Assembly: GCF_012927445.1 (NCBI RefSeq)
Contig: NZ_JABBPD010000001.1
Coordinates: 62,001-126,000 of the forward strand
Origin: Rhodoferax sp.
GTDB lineage: Bacteria > Pseudomonadota > Gammaproteobacteria > Burkholderiales > Burkholderiaceae_C
DNA length: 64,000 nt
Direction: 5' to 3'
The notes below the pieces were generated by a model, which searched no databases, had not been told where the DNA came from, and saw only the letters and a program-made list of their open reading frames with translations. The position numbers were made by a program, and so were the translations under genes. Numbering within the stretch: position 1 is the stretch's first letter; each line of letters starts with the position of its first letter. Positions 42,659-51,601 of this stretch are shown piece by piece.

Positions 42659-43054
42659 ATGGCAACTACCGCAGTCCAGCCCAACGCCGTGGGCTGGTTT
42701 GAACTCTATGTCGACGACTTGGCACGGGCCAAGGCGTTTTACCAGGCGGTGTTGCAACGCCCGATGGAAGACTTGGCGACCCCGCCGGGCGGTGACATGC
42801 AAATGTGCATGTTCAGCATGAGCACGGAGGGCACCGGTGCGGCCGGGGCGCTGGTCAAAAGCCCGCACACCAAGCCGGGGAGCGGCGGCACGCTGGTGTA
42901 TTTTTCATGCGTCGACTGTGCGGTGGAAGCCGCGCGGGTCGCCGCCAACGGCGGCACCGTTTGCCAGCCCAAAATGGGCATTGGTCACTATGGTTTTATT
43001 GCCATTGTGCAGGATACCGAGGGCAACACCATCGGCCTGCACTCCATGCAGTAG
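42659..43054 (+). CDS. VOC-family (glyoxalase-like) protein
   Basis: A 131-residue single-domain glyoxalase/bleomycin-resistance fold protein: NAVGWFELYVDDLARAKAFY at the start, VYFSCVDCAVEAARVAANGG in the second module and FIAIVQDTEGNTIGLHSMQ at the end with the conserved Glu. AAGGAG lies upstream of the ATG at 42659. Substrate unknown. Confidence 0.9.
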   Translation: MATTAVQPNAVGWFELYVDDLARAKAFYQAVLQRPMEDLATPPGGDMQMCMFSMSTEGTGAAGALVKSPHTKPGSGGTLVYFSCVDCAVEAARVAANGGTVCQPKMGIGHYGFIAIVQDTEGNTIGLHSMQ

Positions 43055-43057
43055 GCG

Positions 43058-43993
43058 TTAAGCTGGCACCGCTGCTGGCGCGGCGTCCAGGCGCCCGCGC
43101 AGCAGTTCAGGCAGGCGCTCCAGGCCCATCTTGAAACCACACGCTTGGGCGTGGCCGCCACCGCCCATGCTTTCGGCCAGCGGAATGCAATTAAAACCCT
43201 TCTCCGAGCGCAGGCCCGCCTTGACGACGGCGCTCTTGTCAACGCTCCACATCAGCGCAAAAGTGCCACTCTTTTTGCAGAGGGTTTCGCCGATCAGGCT
43301 GTGAAAGACGCCCGGCGCATTGACCATCAGCCCGCTCACACCATTGAAGAGAATGGGCTGCGCGCCCTCGGCAATGCCGCTGGCCAGCTTGCGGAACTTC
43401 TCGTCCATGGCCCGGCCCCGCTCCACGTAACTGGCCAGTTGCAGGGCATCAAAGGTAGCGATCTGATGCCAGCGCGCAAACTCGAACGGCTCCATGTCCA
43501 GCGCCGCCAGAAAACCGGCACTCTCGGGGTATTGCCAGACCCAGATGTCGCGGTCTTCCACAAAGCGCACCAGATCGGGTACGGGGTGCTCGGATTGAAA
43601 AAATTCCCAGGCCAACCGGGCGCCTGACTTTTTCATGTCGAAATGCACCACGCCACAGCGACAGGCAAAACCGGTCAGCTTGTCGGCCGCGCTTTTGTGG
43701 TGGTCGAGCATGACCAGCTTGGCGGCACGTTCCTCAATGCCGTGCATGATTTCCGGCGAAAAAGAGAAATCAAGAATGTAGACCGCACGCCCGTCCAGCG
43801 CGGGCAGGTCGGCCACCGACTTGATGTCGCCATGGTCCAGCCCCAGAAACTCCGCCTTGCCCTCGTAAAAAAGCCAAGCCGCCAGGGCCGCCGCAAAGCC
43901 GTCCGGACAATTTCGACCGTGGTAAAGAATAAGCGGTTGCGGATCGTTTTGAGCCGGCTTGATCAGCAAGCTCAGGGGAAGAATGGTTTTCAT
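43058..43993 (-). CDS. DHH-family phosphoesterase
   Basis: A 311-residue predicted metal-dependent phosphoesterase. ILYHGRNCPDGFAAALAAWL is the first DHH block, VYILDFSFS the second and VMLDHHKSA the DHH motif itself; the C-terminus has the GGGGHAQACGFKM substrate-binding loop (DHHA1 type). It may hydrolyse nanoRNA or a cyclic-dinucleotide breakdown product, but this subgroup is uncharacterised. The ATG at 43993 is preferred to a TTG at 44014; neither has a strong ribosome-binding site. Confidence 0.87.
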   Translation of the reverse strand: MKTILPLSLLIKPAQNDPQPLILYHGRNCPDGFAAALAAWLFYEGKAEFLGLDHGDIKSVADLPALDGRAVYILDFSFSPEIMHGIEERAAKLVMLDHHKSAADKLTGFACRCGVVHFDMKKSGARLAWEFFQSEHPVPDLVRFVEDRDIWVWQYPESAGFLAALDMEPFEFARWHQIATFDALQLASYVERGRAMDEKFRKLASGIAEGAQPILFNGVSGLMVNAPGVFHSLIGETLCKKSGTFALMWSVDKSAVVKAGLRSEKGFNCIPLAESMGGGGHAQACGFKMGLERLPELLRGRLDAAPAAVPA

Positions 43994-44017
43994 GTTGGAC
44001 GTTAGTTGCTGCAATAT

Positions 44018-44070
44018 GCTATTTATTTTATAGCGATGAATACAGCGCTGACAAGCGCTATAGGCTGATT
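44018..44070 (+). repeat. Degenerate copy of the dispersed repeat
   Basis: GCTATTTATTTTATAGC matches the first hairpin of the repeat family, but the GGGGGCTAGAGG half is replaced by AGCGCTGACAAGCGCTATAG. I regard it as a decayed or truncated member. It lies between the divergent DHH and ferredoxin genes. Confidence 0.4.
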
Positions 44071-44092
44071 TAATGACTCATACAATAAAGGG

Positions 44093-44386
44093 ATGGATAT
44101 CACGCAAGCCCCGCCATTTTTCATCGCCAGCCTGGAGGCTGATGGTCAGCAGGTTGATGCCTGGACCCATCAGCCCCTGCTGGTCTCGCTGGAGCAAGGC
44201 GGCATCGATTGGCCGAGCTCCTGCCGCAACGGAACCTGCCGCACCTGCATTGCGCAACTGGTGCGCGGCGAGGTCCGTTACGACATCGAATGGCCGGGCC
44301 TGAGTGCCGAAGAAAAAGCCGAGGGCTACGCGCTGCCATGTGTTGCCTTTCCATGTTCAGACCTGGTACTGCGCCGCGGCACTTAA
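44093..44386 (+). CDS. Plant-type [2Fe-2S] ferredoxin
   Basis: A 97-residue electron carrier. The cluster ligands are visible as Cys44, Cys49 and Cys52 in CRNGTCRTC and Cys83 in LPCVAFPC, the standard CX4CX2C...C spacing. GEVRYDIEWPGLSAEEKAEG is usual for stand-alone ferredoxins of this group. No reductase is adjacent; convergent with ylqF. Confidence 0.92.
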   Translation: MDITQAPPFFIASLEADGQQVDAWTHQPLLVSLEQGGIDWPSSCRNGTCRTCIAQLVRGEVRYDIEWPGLSAEEKAEGYALPCVAFPCSDLVLRRGT

Positions 44387-44389
44387 CCC

Positions 44390-45349
44390 TCAAGAAACAT
44401 CGCGTGAATTGGGACGTGGAATTTGCTTGAACCGGATCTTGCGGTCGAGTTCAATCGCATCTTTCTTGACCTGACGCTCGGCATCCAGCTTTTGCCCGGC
44501 AACCAGCCACAGGGCAAATTCTTCCGGAGTTTCCAACGTCATCCGCCCCATCACGGCGGCCCGAAAGTCGTAAATGGCAATTTCGGCGGCTTTTTGCATG
44601 TTGACGCGATTGCCCCCCTGCAGGGCGCCCCGTTTGCGGCCAATGGCAGTCAGCAGCTCCTCGTCGGTCATGGCGGCCACCGCGACTAGCTTGAAGCGCG
44701 CTTCCACCAGATGGGCGTAATGGGTTTTCAGGTACTCCAGCAGTTCCAGCGCCACCTCTTCTTCGTTAAAGGCGTTGCGGCCAATGGCACCGCTGGCGGC
44801 CAGGTTGTAGCCGCTTTTGGCCACGATGATGCGCGGCCACAGCATGCCGGGCGTGTCGTAAAGGTAAAAATCGTCCGCCAGCGAGATGCGCTGTTCCAGC
44901 TTGGTGATGCCGGCTTCATCGCCGGTTTTGGTTGCGCGTTTACCGGTGAGGGTGTTGATCAGCGTGGATTTGCCCACATTGGGAATACCGCAAATCAGCA
45001 CGCGCATCGGCTTGACATTGCCGCCGCGATGGGGCGCCAGCGCAAAGCACTCCTTGATCAGGGCCTTGGCGGGGGCGGAGACGCTGGCATCCAGTCCCAG
45101 TGCCCGGGTGCCGGGCTGGCTGTTGTAATGCGCCAGCCACTGTGTCGTGATGGCCGGGTCGGCCAAATCCTGTTTGTTCAGCACCTTCAAGGTGGGCCGG
45201 CCCTGGGTCAGTTCAGCCAGCATGGGGTTGGCACTTGACCCTGGCAGGCGTGCGTCGAGCAACTCAATCACGACATCAATGTTCTTGATGCGGTCACTGA
45301 TGGCTTTTTTGGTCAAATGCATATGACCCGGGAACCACTGAATAGCCAT
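44390..45349 (-). CDS. ylqF: Ribosome-biogenesis GTPase YlqF/RbgA
   Basis: A 319-residue circularly permuted GTPase: G4 (LNKQDLAD) comes first, then G5, G1 (GIPNVGKSTLIN), and G3 (DTPGML), the order seen in YlqF/RbgA. It begins MAIQWFPGHMHLTKKAI, the family N-terminus. Known members act in late maturation of the 50S ribosomal subunit. The 492-bp region upstream, before the rightward GGDEF gene, holds its promoter and the riboswitch candidate. Confidence 0.93.
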   Translation of the reverse strand: MAIQWFPGHMHLTKKAISDRIKNIDVVIELLDARLPGSSANPMLAELTQGRPTLKVLNKQDLADPAITTQWLAHYNSQPGTRALGLDASVSAPAKALIKECFALAPHRGGNVKPMRVLICGIPNVGKSTLINTLTGKRATKTGDEAGITKLEQRISLADDFYLYDTPGMLWPRIIVAKSGYNLAASGAIGRNAFNEEEVALELLEYLKTHYAHLVEARFKLVAVAAMTDEELLTAIGRKRGALQGGNRVNMQKAAEIAIYDFRAAVMGRMTLETPEEFALWLVAGQKLDAERQVKKDAIELDRKIRFKQIPRPNSRDVS

Positions 45350-45537
45350 GTTTTAAATTGATCCTTGTGCCGACAAAACGGTGTCCACCCATGCCGACCC
45401 CTCCTGGCCGAAGCCAACGCGGTCCATACAGTGGTGAACAGTCGTATTGTCCCCTGCCATGGCGCCTTGCCGCTGGATCTGCCGAAAATCCGTTGGCAAA
45501 AATCCTCCACAGATTCAATACAAACTGTTACACTTTT

Positions 45538-45636
45538 TTGCATTGGCAAATGCAGCGGAAGCTGCAGACGCAAAGCTTCGGACCCTATCCCGGCACCTTG
45601 TGACTGGAAGGGTGGCTGGGTTGCACCGGTAATGAC
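45538..45636 (+). promoter_or_regulatory. Cyclic-di-GMP-I (GEMM) riboswitch candidate
   Basis: The leader of the diguanylate cyclase gene contains the GEMM-I core in order. GGCAAA (45545-45550) is followed by a perfect hairpin TGCAGC-GGAA-GCTGCA with a GNRA tetraloop (45551-45566). Directly after comes the invariant GACGCAAAGC (45567-45576). A second arm ends in GGTGGCTGGGTTGCACC (45611-45627). CATT (45541-45544) and AATG (45631-45634) close the outer stem. This matches the known c-di-GMP-I aptamer (for example Vc2 of Vibrio cholerae). About 205 bases separate it from the ATG; no clear intrinsic terminator was seen, so the mode of control is open. Confidence 0.78.
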
Positions 45637-45841
45637 TCAGATCACGACCGGCTCTGAAGTCCTCGCGTTGCCATTTTGATTGGGCACATTAAGCGGGCGA
45701 CAAATATCCAACTTTGGTGGCTTTGTCAGCGCTTGTTTCGTCGAGCGGCGTTGGTTTGTCAATTACAAATCTCGGTGTCAATACCTCAAAGAAGGTATGC
45801 CGGGCAATCAGAATGGGTTTATGGGAAACGAGGTCCATGAA

Positions 45842-47440
45842 ATGCCGAGGGACAATTTTGAGTCCTTGCTGGACGAAGCGCACGCAAAGCTTCGGGTCGG
45901 CGATGCACTCGCCTGCCAGGCATTGGCCAAGTCCGTTGTCGCGGCGGCCCGGGAAAGACAAAACCTGCAGCTGGAAGCCCAGGCGCTCTTGTGTCTGGCC
46001 AATGGTGACCGCATGGTTTCGCGCTTCAGGCGCGCCAACCAGTCCAGCCGACGTGCGGCCTATCTGTTTCAGTTGATCGGCGATGCGGCCGGCGAATCCG
46101 AAGCGCTCACGATCGTGTCGTACACCTACAGCGTGCTGGGCCGAAGCGAAGAAGCGGTAGAAACCGCGTTGTTAAGCCGGCACTTGAGTGAATTGTTGCC
46201 AGCCGGACCTGCGCTGGCGCTGTCCTGCAACTACCTGGGCCTCGCCTATGCCTATGGCCGCAGCTACGACAAGGCGGATGAAGCCTTCAGCACCGCCATC
46301 TCGATCCTGGAGCGCCAGGGACTGGGTTCAGACGCTTTGCTACCCTGGCTGAATCAGCGCAACACCGAAGTTATCCGGCTCTTTTATGAGCGCTATTACA
46401 CAGGACAACTCCCCGTGCTGGACCGTTTGCAGGCACTGCGAGAAGTCAATACAAACCCGCTGGATGCGGAAAAGTCAACCGGCATCCTGCATGGGGTCTA
46501 CATAGTCAGTCAAGCAATGTGGCTGCTGCTGGCGGGCATTGAAAGCTGCTGGCGGGGACAGTTGGAAGCGGCCGAGGCCGAGGCCGAAATCTGTGCGGCC
46601 TGGGCCGCCAGATTCCCCTGGAACACCTCGCTTGCCATTCTGGAGTTCTGGTTGCGCGCCGAGATCGCCTGGGCCCGCAAAGACTGGCTTGGTGCAGAGC
46701 AGCGCATCCGCAAGATGCTTGAAATGGCGATTGAAACCGAGCACGAACCCATGGTCGCCATTGGGCACTTGCTCGCCTCCCAGATCCTGGCCGAGCAGGG
46801 ACACGAGAAGGCGGCGCGGGAGGAACTCACCGCACTGCGGATGCGCGAGCAGAGCCTGCGCAATGATTTCCTCAAGAGCCGCACGGCAGTGGTCGCCTGG
46901 CAACTCAAGGTGCGCAAAAATCACGAGGAGATCCAGCGCATCGAGGCGACCTCCAAGACCCTTGAGAAACTCTCGTTTGAAGACCCGTTGACGGGTCTGG
47001 CCAACCGCCGCCGCTTCACGGAGATTGTCCCCGGATTGCTGAGCCAAGGTTTGGCGCGGGGACGGCCACCCTTTGTGGCCTTGATTGACATTGACCAGTT
47101 CAAGCAGATCAACGACCGGTTTTCACATCAAATCGGGGATCAGGTGCTTCAGTGCATTGCGCAGATTCTCAAATCGCACCTGCGCGAGGGGGACATGCCG
47201 GCGCGCCTGGCCGGCGACGAGTTTGTGCTGGCGTTCGGACACGCCGACGCATTGGACGTGGAACAGGTCTGCGAACGGATCCGGGCGGCGGTGCAAAACT
47301 TCGACTGGGCCGACATTCAAGACGGGTTGCAGGTGACGATCAGCGTCGGCTTTGCCCAGGCGCAGCCCGGAGACTCCGTTGAAACCCTGACGCACCGCGC
47401 TGACTTGGCCATGTATTCAGCTAAAAAAGAGGTCGAGTAG
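45842..47440 (+). CDS. Diguanylate cyclase with N-terminal TPR-like sensor region
   Basis: A 532-residue soluble protein making c-di-GMP from two GTP. The first 330 residues are helical repeats of TPR type (ALLCLANGDRMVSRFRRANQ, NYLGLAYAYGRSYDKADEAF), followed by a coiled-coil linker and a GGDEF domain (DPLTGLANRRRF, DIDQFKQINDRF, active-site loop LAGDEF at 456-461). REGD five residues before the loop is a canonical RxxD inhibitory site. The AGDEF variant is known in active enzymes. The start at 45842 has GAGG eight bases upstream; the frame is open to 45680 but overlaps leader RNA. Preceded by a c-di-GMP riboswitch candidate. Confidence 0.9.
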   Translation: MPRDNFESLLDEAHAKLRVGDALACQALAKSVVAAARERQNLQLEAQALLCLANGDRMVSRFRRANQSSRRAAYLFQLIGDAAGESEALTIVSYTYSVLGRSEEAVETALLSRHLSELLPAGPALALSCNYLGLAYAYGRSYDKADEAFSTAISILERQGLGSDALLPWLNQRNTEVIRLFYERYYTGQLPVLDRLQALREVNTNPLDAEKSTGILHGVYIVSQAMWLLLAGIESCWRGQLEAAEAEAEICAAWAARFPWNTSLAILEFWLRAEIAWARKDWLGAEQRIRKMLEMAIETEHEPMVAIGHLLASQILAEQGHEKAAREELTALRMREQSLRNDFLKSRTAVVAWQLKVRKNHEEIQRIEATSKTLEKLSFEDPLTGLANRRRFTEIVPGLLSQGLARGRPPFVALIDIDQFKQINDRFSHQIGDQVLQCIAQILKSHLREGDMPARLAGDEFVLAFGHADALDVEQVCERIRAAVQNFDWADIQDGLQVTISVGFAQAQPGDSVETLTHRADLAMYSAKKEVE

Positions 47441-47457
47441 CGCACCCCGACCTCTTG
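47421..47457 (-). terminator. Rho-independent terminator of phoD
   Basis: AAGAGGTCG (47427-47435) and CGACCTCTT (47448-47456) form a perfect 9-bp stem. Read on the minus strand the stem is followed by a run of T (47428-47423), the classic intrinsic terminator, six bases after the phoD stop. The left arm overlaps the last codons of the convergent GGDEF gene. Confidence 0.85.
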
Positions 47458-47462
47458 GCCAC

Positions 47463-49055
47463 TCAGGCCCGCTGTGGCGCCAGCGTCTTGGCGTAGAGCG
47501 AAGCGCCCGTGAGGTCCTTGAGCGTGACCGTCATGGCCTTGCTCTTGGCATCAATGTCGACCTGACCAAAAAACTGCAGGCCGGCCGTGGGCGCGGTGTT
47601 CTGCTCCTGCGGCGCTTTTTGGTACACCACCTGCATACCAAAGGTGGCATCGGTTTTATTGGGGCCAAAGCTGCCGGCATTCAAGGGGCCGGACACGAAT
47701 TCCCAGAACGGAGAAAAGTCGCTGAACTTGGCTTTGGCCGGGTCAAAGTAATGCGCGGCGGTGTAATGCACATCGGCCGTCAGCCACACCACGTTTTTGA
47801 TGCCGGCACGTTTGATTTCGCGCAGCAGCCGGGCCATTTCAAGCTCGCGACCCAGGGGCGCGCCATCGTCGCCATTGGCCACCGCTTCCCATTTGTTGCG
47901 CCCCTCACCATCCTGACCGTCGGCCACCTGCAGGCTGATCGGCATGTCCGCGGCGATTACTTTCCACACCGATTTGGAGCGTTTGAGGCCGTCGAGCAGC
48001 CAGGCAATTTGCGGCCGACCCATGAAGGCACTTTCTTCGGTCTCGCTGGTTTGCAGGTTGTGGCTGTTGGGGCCACGGTAGCTGCGCATGTCCACTACAA
48101 ACAGGTCCAGCAACGGGCCCTGCGGCAGATGGCGATAGACCCGCTCGCTCTCCACATCGGCGGTGCGGCGCAGTGGCGCATATTCCAGAAACGACTTGGT
48201 GGCGCGCGCCACCAGCAACGGCACATTCTTTTCGGTATAGCGTTTGTCGGCGCTCAGATCCTTGGCATCGGACCAGTTGTTGCACACCTCGTGGTCATCC
48301 CACTGCCAGATTTGCGGCACGTCCGCCGCCATGCGGCGCACATTGGCGTCCATCAGGTTGTAGCGATAGCGGCCGCGGTATTCGTTGAGCGTCTCCGCGA
48401 CCTTGCTCACTTCTTCCGTCACCAGGTTGTTCCAGATCGAGCCATCGGGCAGCTTGACTTGCGCCTGAATTGGACCGTCGGCATAAATGGTGTCACCGCT
48501 GTGCAAAAAGAAATCGGGATTGACGCGGCGCATCTGCTCATAGATTTTCATGCCGCCCCAGGCTTCATTGATGCCCCAGCCTTGGCCGGCGGTGTCGCCG
48601 CTCCAGGTAAAACGCACATCGCGCACCGCCCTGCTGCCCGCGGCAGCCGGCAGCCGCAAGTGGCCCGGCATGGCCTCCGACAAGACGCGTTCGTTATGCA
48701 GGTCCTGCAGCACCACGCGATAAAAAATCTCCTGCCCGGCGGGCAAGCCCGTCAAATCCACACGCCCGGTGAAGTCGCTGTCTTCCATCAAATACGGGCC
48801 CCGCACGCGGGTGGCATTGGCAAAACTGGCGGTGGTGGCCCACTCCAGCCAAAGACGCGCAGGCCGGTCGCTGCGCGTCCAGATGACAGCGCCATCCGAG
48901 GTGGGGTCGCCGCTCTGGATGCCATGGGCCATCTGCGGCCGCATGGCGTCGCGCGTGATCACCGCAGGCGCGGTTTGCGCCAGCGCGAGCCCGGGCACGG
49001 CAACGGCGACACCGCCCAACACCGCAGTTGAATTCAAAAAATTGCGACGATCCAT
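47463..49055 (-). CDS. phoD: Alkaline phosphatase D (PhoD family), Tat-exported
   Basis: A 530-residue phosphodiesterase/phosphomonoesterase. It starts MDRRNFLNSTAVLGGVAV, a twin-arginine signal, with GGAG upstream of the ATG at 49055 (an open extension to 49088 is unlikely). PhoD features: MAHGIQSGDPTSDGAVIWTR, an N-terminal Ig-like domain, then the metallophosphatase core with DFFLHSGDTIYADGP, WDDHEVCNNW and VVWLTADVHYTAAHYF. Known members use Ca/Fe and release phosphate from phosphodiesters outside the cytoplasm. A clean intrinsic terminator follows. Confidence 0.93.
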   Translation of the reverse strand: MDRRNFLNSTAVLGGVAVAVPGLALAQTAPAVITRDAMRPQMAHGIQSGDPTSDGAVIWTRSDRPARLWLEWATTASFANATRVRGPYLMEDSDFTGRVDLTGLPAGQEIFYRVVLQDLHNERVLSEAMPGHLRLPAAAGSRAVRDVRFTWSGDTAGQGWGINEAWGGMKIYEQMRRVNPDFFLHSGDTIYADGPIQAQVKLPDGSIWNNLVTEEVSKVAETLNEYRGRYRYNLMDANVRRMAADVPQIWQWDDHEVCNNWSDAKDLSADKRYTEKNVPLLVARATKSFLEYAPLRRTADVESERVYRHLPQGPLLDLFVVDMRSYRGPNSHNLQTSETEESAFMGRPQIAWLLDGLKRSKSVWKVIAADMPISLQVADGQDGEGRNKWEAVANGDDGAPLGRELEMARLLREIKRAGIKNVVWLTADVHYTAAHYFDPAKAKFSDFSPFWEFVSGPLNAGSFGPNKTDATFGMQVVYQKAPQEQNTAPTAGLQFFGQVDIDAKSKAMTVTLKDLTGASLYAKTLAPQRA

Positions 49056-49122
49056 CAAGACGCTCCAGTAGGTAAAGGATCGCCCCATTGTTGGGAGTCA
49101 ACATGTCAGGTTCATGACCCCC

Positions 49123-49713
49123 CTATTGCGCAGCGGCGCCTAGCTTGTGCAGCTTGTCTGTCCACTTTTTGACGCCAACGTCGTCCAGCTTGTCCACCAT
49201 GCCGATGAGGGTTTCGTTGACCGGTGAGATACCGACAAAGCCGAGGATGTTGCGCTCCAGATTTTTCACACTGTGGGCGCGAAAGTACCAGCGGTAGATC
49301 AACGCTGGCATCCCCATGGTGACCACCACCCGGGCCGAACGCCCGGTTAGCCCTTTTTTCCCAAACGTGTTGTTCGCGTCTGCCTTGAATGCAAAGCCGG
49401 GACGGGCCACCTGCTCCAGAAAACCTTTGAGCAAGGCGGGCATGTCGCCCAGCCACAGCGGAAAAAACAGTACCAGATGTTGGGCCCAGGCAATGTCTGC
49501 CTGCGCCTGCACCAGCGAGGCAGGCAGAGTGCCCTCCTCCCAGGCTTGCTGGCTGCGCAGCAACGGGAAATCAAGCTCCGCAACGGGAATACGCCGCACC
49601 TCATGCCCGGCCGCCTCGGCGCCCTGCGCATAGGCATCTTCCAGCGCATGACCCAGATGACGGCTCACCACATCGGGGTGACCTTGAATGAGGACAATAC
49701 GTTGCGCAGCCAT
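49123..49713 (-). CDS. NAD(P)H:quinone-type flavodoxin-fold oxidoreductase
   Basis: A 196-residue protein of the KefF/MdaB family. RIVLIQGHPD at the start, AQHLVLFFPLWLGDMPALLK (flavin/substrate loop) and GFAFKADANNTFGKKGLTGR are characteristic. It is expected to bind FAD or FMN and perform two-electron quinone reduction. It lies 67 bp upstream (in its own direction) of phoD but phoD has its own signal and probable promoter. Confidence 0.9.
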   Translation of the reverse strand: MAAQRIVLIQGHPDVVSRHLGHALEDAYAQGAEAAGHEVRRIPVAELDFPLLRSQQAWEEGTLPASLVQAQADIAWAQHLVLFFPLWLGDMPALLKGFLEQVARPGFAFKADANNTFGKKGLTGRSARVVVTMGMPALIYRWYFRAHSVKNLERNILGFVGISPVNETLIGMVDKLDDVGVKKWTDKLHKLGAAAQ

Positions 49714-49802
49714 GATTCATTTTCCTTCGGTCAAAACCTTGAATACTGACGCCCCAAGCAAACGGTCGCTTTGACGTGGCTCAACGACCGGATCGCGTCC
49801 GA

Positions 49803-50222
49803 TCACTCCTTGACCCGGCCGCGCAAGGCCTTGGTCTCGGAGCGCTGGCTTTTGGCCACGCGCGCTCTTTGCTTCGAGCCATAGCTGGGCTTGGTGGCAC
49901 GCCGGGTCTTCGGGGGCCGCGCCACGCTATTGACCAGTTCGTGCAAACGGACAAAGGCGTCCAGTTTGTTCATCTCCTGTGTGCGATGCTGCTGCGCCTT
50001 GATGACCAGCACGCCATCCTTGGTAATGCGGCTGTCATGCAGCGCCAACAGGCGCTCTTTCACATCGTCTGGCAGCGAAGAAGCAGGAATGTCAAAGCGC
50101 AAATGAATCGCGCTGGACACTTTGTTGACGTTTTGCCCGCCCGCCCCCTGCGCCCGGATGGCCGTGATCTCGACCTCCTCCTCGCGGATTTCCAACAGGG
50201 GCAGTGCAGCGGCTTCAGCCAT
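49803..50222 (-). CDS. arfB: Alternative ribosome-rescue factor ArfB
   Basis: A 139-residue peptidyl-tRNA hydrolase that releases stalled ribosomes lacking a stop codon. The catalytic GGQ is at residues 28-30 in RAQGAGGQNVNKVSSAIHLR. The basic C-terminal tail (KQRARVAKSQRSETKALRGR) that enters the mRNA channel is present, distinguishing ArfB from RF1/RF2. Confidence 0.93.
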   Translation of the reverse strand: MAEAAALPLLEIREEEVEITAIRAQGAGGQNVNKVSSAIHLRFDIPASSLPDDVKERLLALHDSRITKDGVLVIKAQQHRTQEMNKLDAFVRLHELVNSVARPPKTRRATKPSYGSKQRARVAKSQRSETKALRGRVKE

Positions 50223-50245
50223 GGAACAGTCGCTCGTTCAGGCCT

Positions 50246-51601
50246 TCAAGCGGTAACCTGATTGGGCGTACCTTCAAACTCTTTGTCCGTCACGTAACGC
50301 GCCACAAAAGCGCCCACCGCACTGGCGGGCAGCGGCAACCAGACGACATGGCCACTGCCGGGCGCCACATCCATCGGCGCGGCATCTCCGTTTTCCATGC
50401 TCGTGAGCTGCACGTTATGGTTGCCTTGGGGGTGGATGATTTCCAGCCAGTCGCCCACCGCAAATTTGTTTCTGACGTTGACTTCCGCCAACCCACGCGC
50501 GGCGTCAAATGACAGCACATCGCCCACATACAGACTGCGCCCGGACTCGGAATAGCCGCGCAGGTAATTTTGGGTGGACTCTGGAGTATGGCGCTGGAAG
50601 AAGCCGGAGGTGTAGCCCCGGTTGGCCAGGCCTTCCAACTGCCCCAGCAAGGCCGGGTCCAGTTCACGCCCGGCCACGGCATCGTCAATCGCCTGGCGGT
50701 AGGTCTGCGCCGTGCGCGCCACGTAATACGGGCTCTTGGTGCGGCCCTCGATTTTGAGCGAATCGACACCGATTTCCACCAGGCGCTGGACGTGCTCAAT
50801 GGCGCGCAAGTCTTTCGAGTTCATCACGTAGGTGCCGTGCTCGTCCTCTTCAATCGGCATGTAACTGCCGGGGCGCTGGCTTTCTTCGATCACATAGACC
50901 TCAGAATGCTGGCCTTCGCGCTCCCGCTCGGCAGCCGCCTGCGGCGCCAGAATGTCGCCCGAGGCATCAACCACACCGGGCTGGGTTTTGTAGTCCCAGC
51001 GGCAGGAGTTGGTGCAACTGCCCTGGTTGGCGTCGCGGTGGTTGAAGTAGCCGGACAGCAGGCAACGGCCCGAATAAGCGATGCACAGGGCGCCATGCAC
51101 AAACACTTCCAGCTCGGTGTCCGGACACTCCTGGCGAATCTGCGCTACCTGGTCCAGCGACAGTTCACGCGACAGAATCACGCGGCTGACACCGACGCTT
51201 TTCCAGAATTTAACGGCGGCCGAATTGACCGTGTTGGCCTGCACCGAGAGGTGGATTTCCATCTCGGGCCAGGTCTCGCGCACCATCATGATCAAGCCGG
51301 GATCGGACATGATCATGGCGTCGGGCTTCAAGGCAATCACTGGCGCCATGTTTTGCACATAGCTCTTGATCTTGTTGTCATGCGGGAAAATGTTGGACAC
51401 CAGGAAGAACTTGTTGCCCAACTCGTGAGCCCGGTCAATGCCTTGTTTCAGCACCTCGATATTGCCGAAGTCGTTGTTGCGCACGCGCAAGCTGTAGCGC
51501 GGCTGACCGGCATAGACCGCGGTGGCGCCAAAGGCCATGGCGGTTTCCAGCATCGTCAGCGAGCCGGCGGGCGCCAGCAGTTCAGGGGTTTTCAAAGTCA
51601 T
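50246..51601 (-). CDS. trhP: tRNA hydroxylation protein TrhP/YegQ (peptidase U32 family)
   Basis: A 451-residue U32 protein acting with others to make 5-hydroxyuridine at tRNA position 34 in E. coli. It starts LKTPELLAPAGSLTMLETAM, contains the U32 signature EVFVHGALCIAYSGRCLLSG and a Cys cluster (NQGSCTNSCRW) that probably binds an Fe-S cluster, and ends with a beta-barrel region. GGAG precedes the ATG at 51601. The ATG overlaps the aroQ stop, so the two are co-transcribed. Confidence 0.92.
   Translation of the reverse strand: MTLKTPELLAPAGSLTMLETAMAFGATAVYAGQPRYSLRVRNNDFGNIEVLKQGIDRAHELGNKFFLVSNIFPHDNKIKSYVQNMAPVIALKPDAMIMSDPGLIMMVRETWPEMEIHLSVQANTVNSAAVKFWKSVGVSRVILSRELSLDQVAQIRQECPDTELEVFVHGALCIAYSGRCLLSGYFNHRDANQGSCTNSCRWDYKTQPGVVDASGDILAPQAAAEREREGQHSEVYVIEESQRPGSYMPIEEDEHGTYVMNSKDLRAIEHVQRLVEIGVDSLKIEGRTKSPYYVARTAQTYRQAIDDAVAGRELDPALLGQLEGLANRGYTSGFFQRHTPESTQNYLRGYSESGRSLYVGDVLSFDAARGLAEVNVRNKFAVGDWLEIIHPQGNHNVQLTSMENGDAAPMDVAPGSGHVVWLPLPASAVGAFVARYVTDKEFEGTPNQVTA

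Noticed and set aside
44018-44070. Counting the hairpin at 44.0 kb as a full repeat copy
   Set aside because: Only the first GCTAT...ATAGC half is present and the diagnostic GGGGGCTAGAGG half is missing, so it is listed as degenerate only.
45878-45905. ACGCAAAGCTTCGG inside the GGDEF gene, identical to part of the riboswitch core
   Set aside because: It lacks the GGCAAA element and GNRA hairpin in front, and it encodes HAKLR in the TPR region; judged a chance match.
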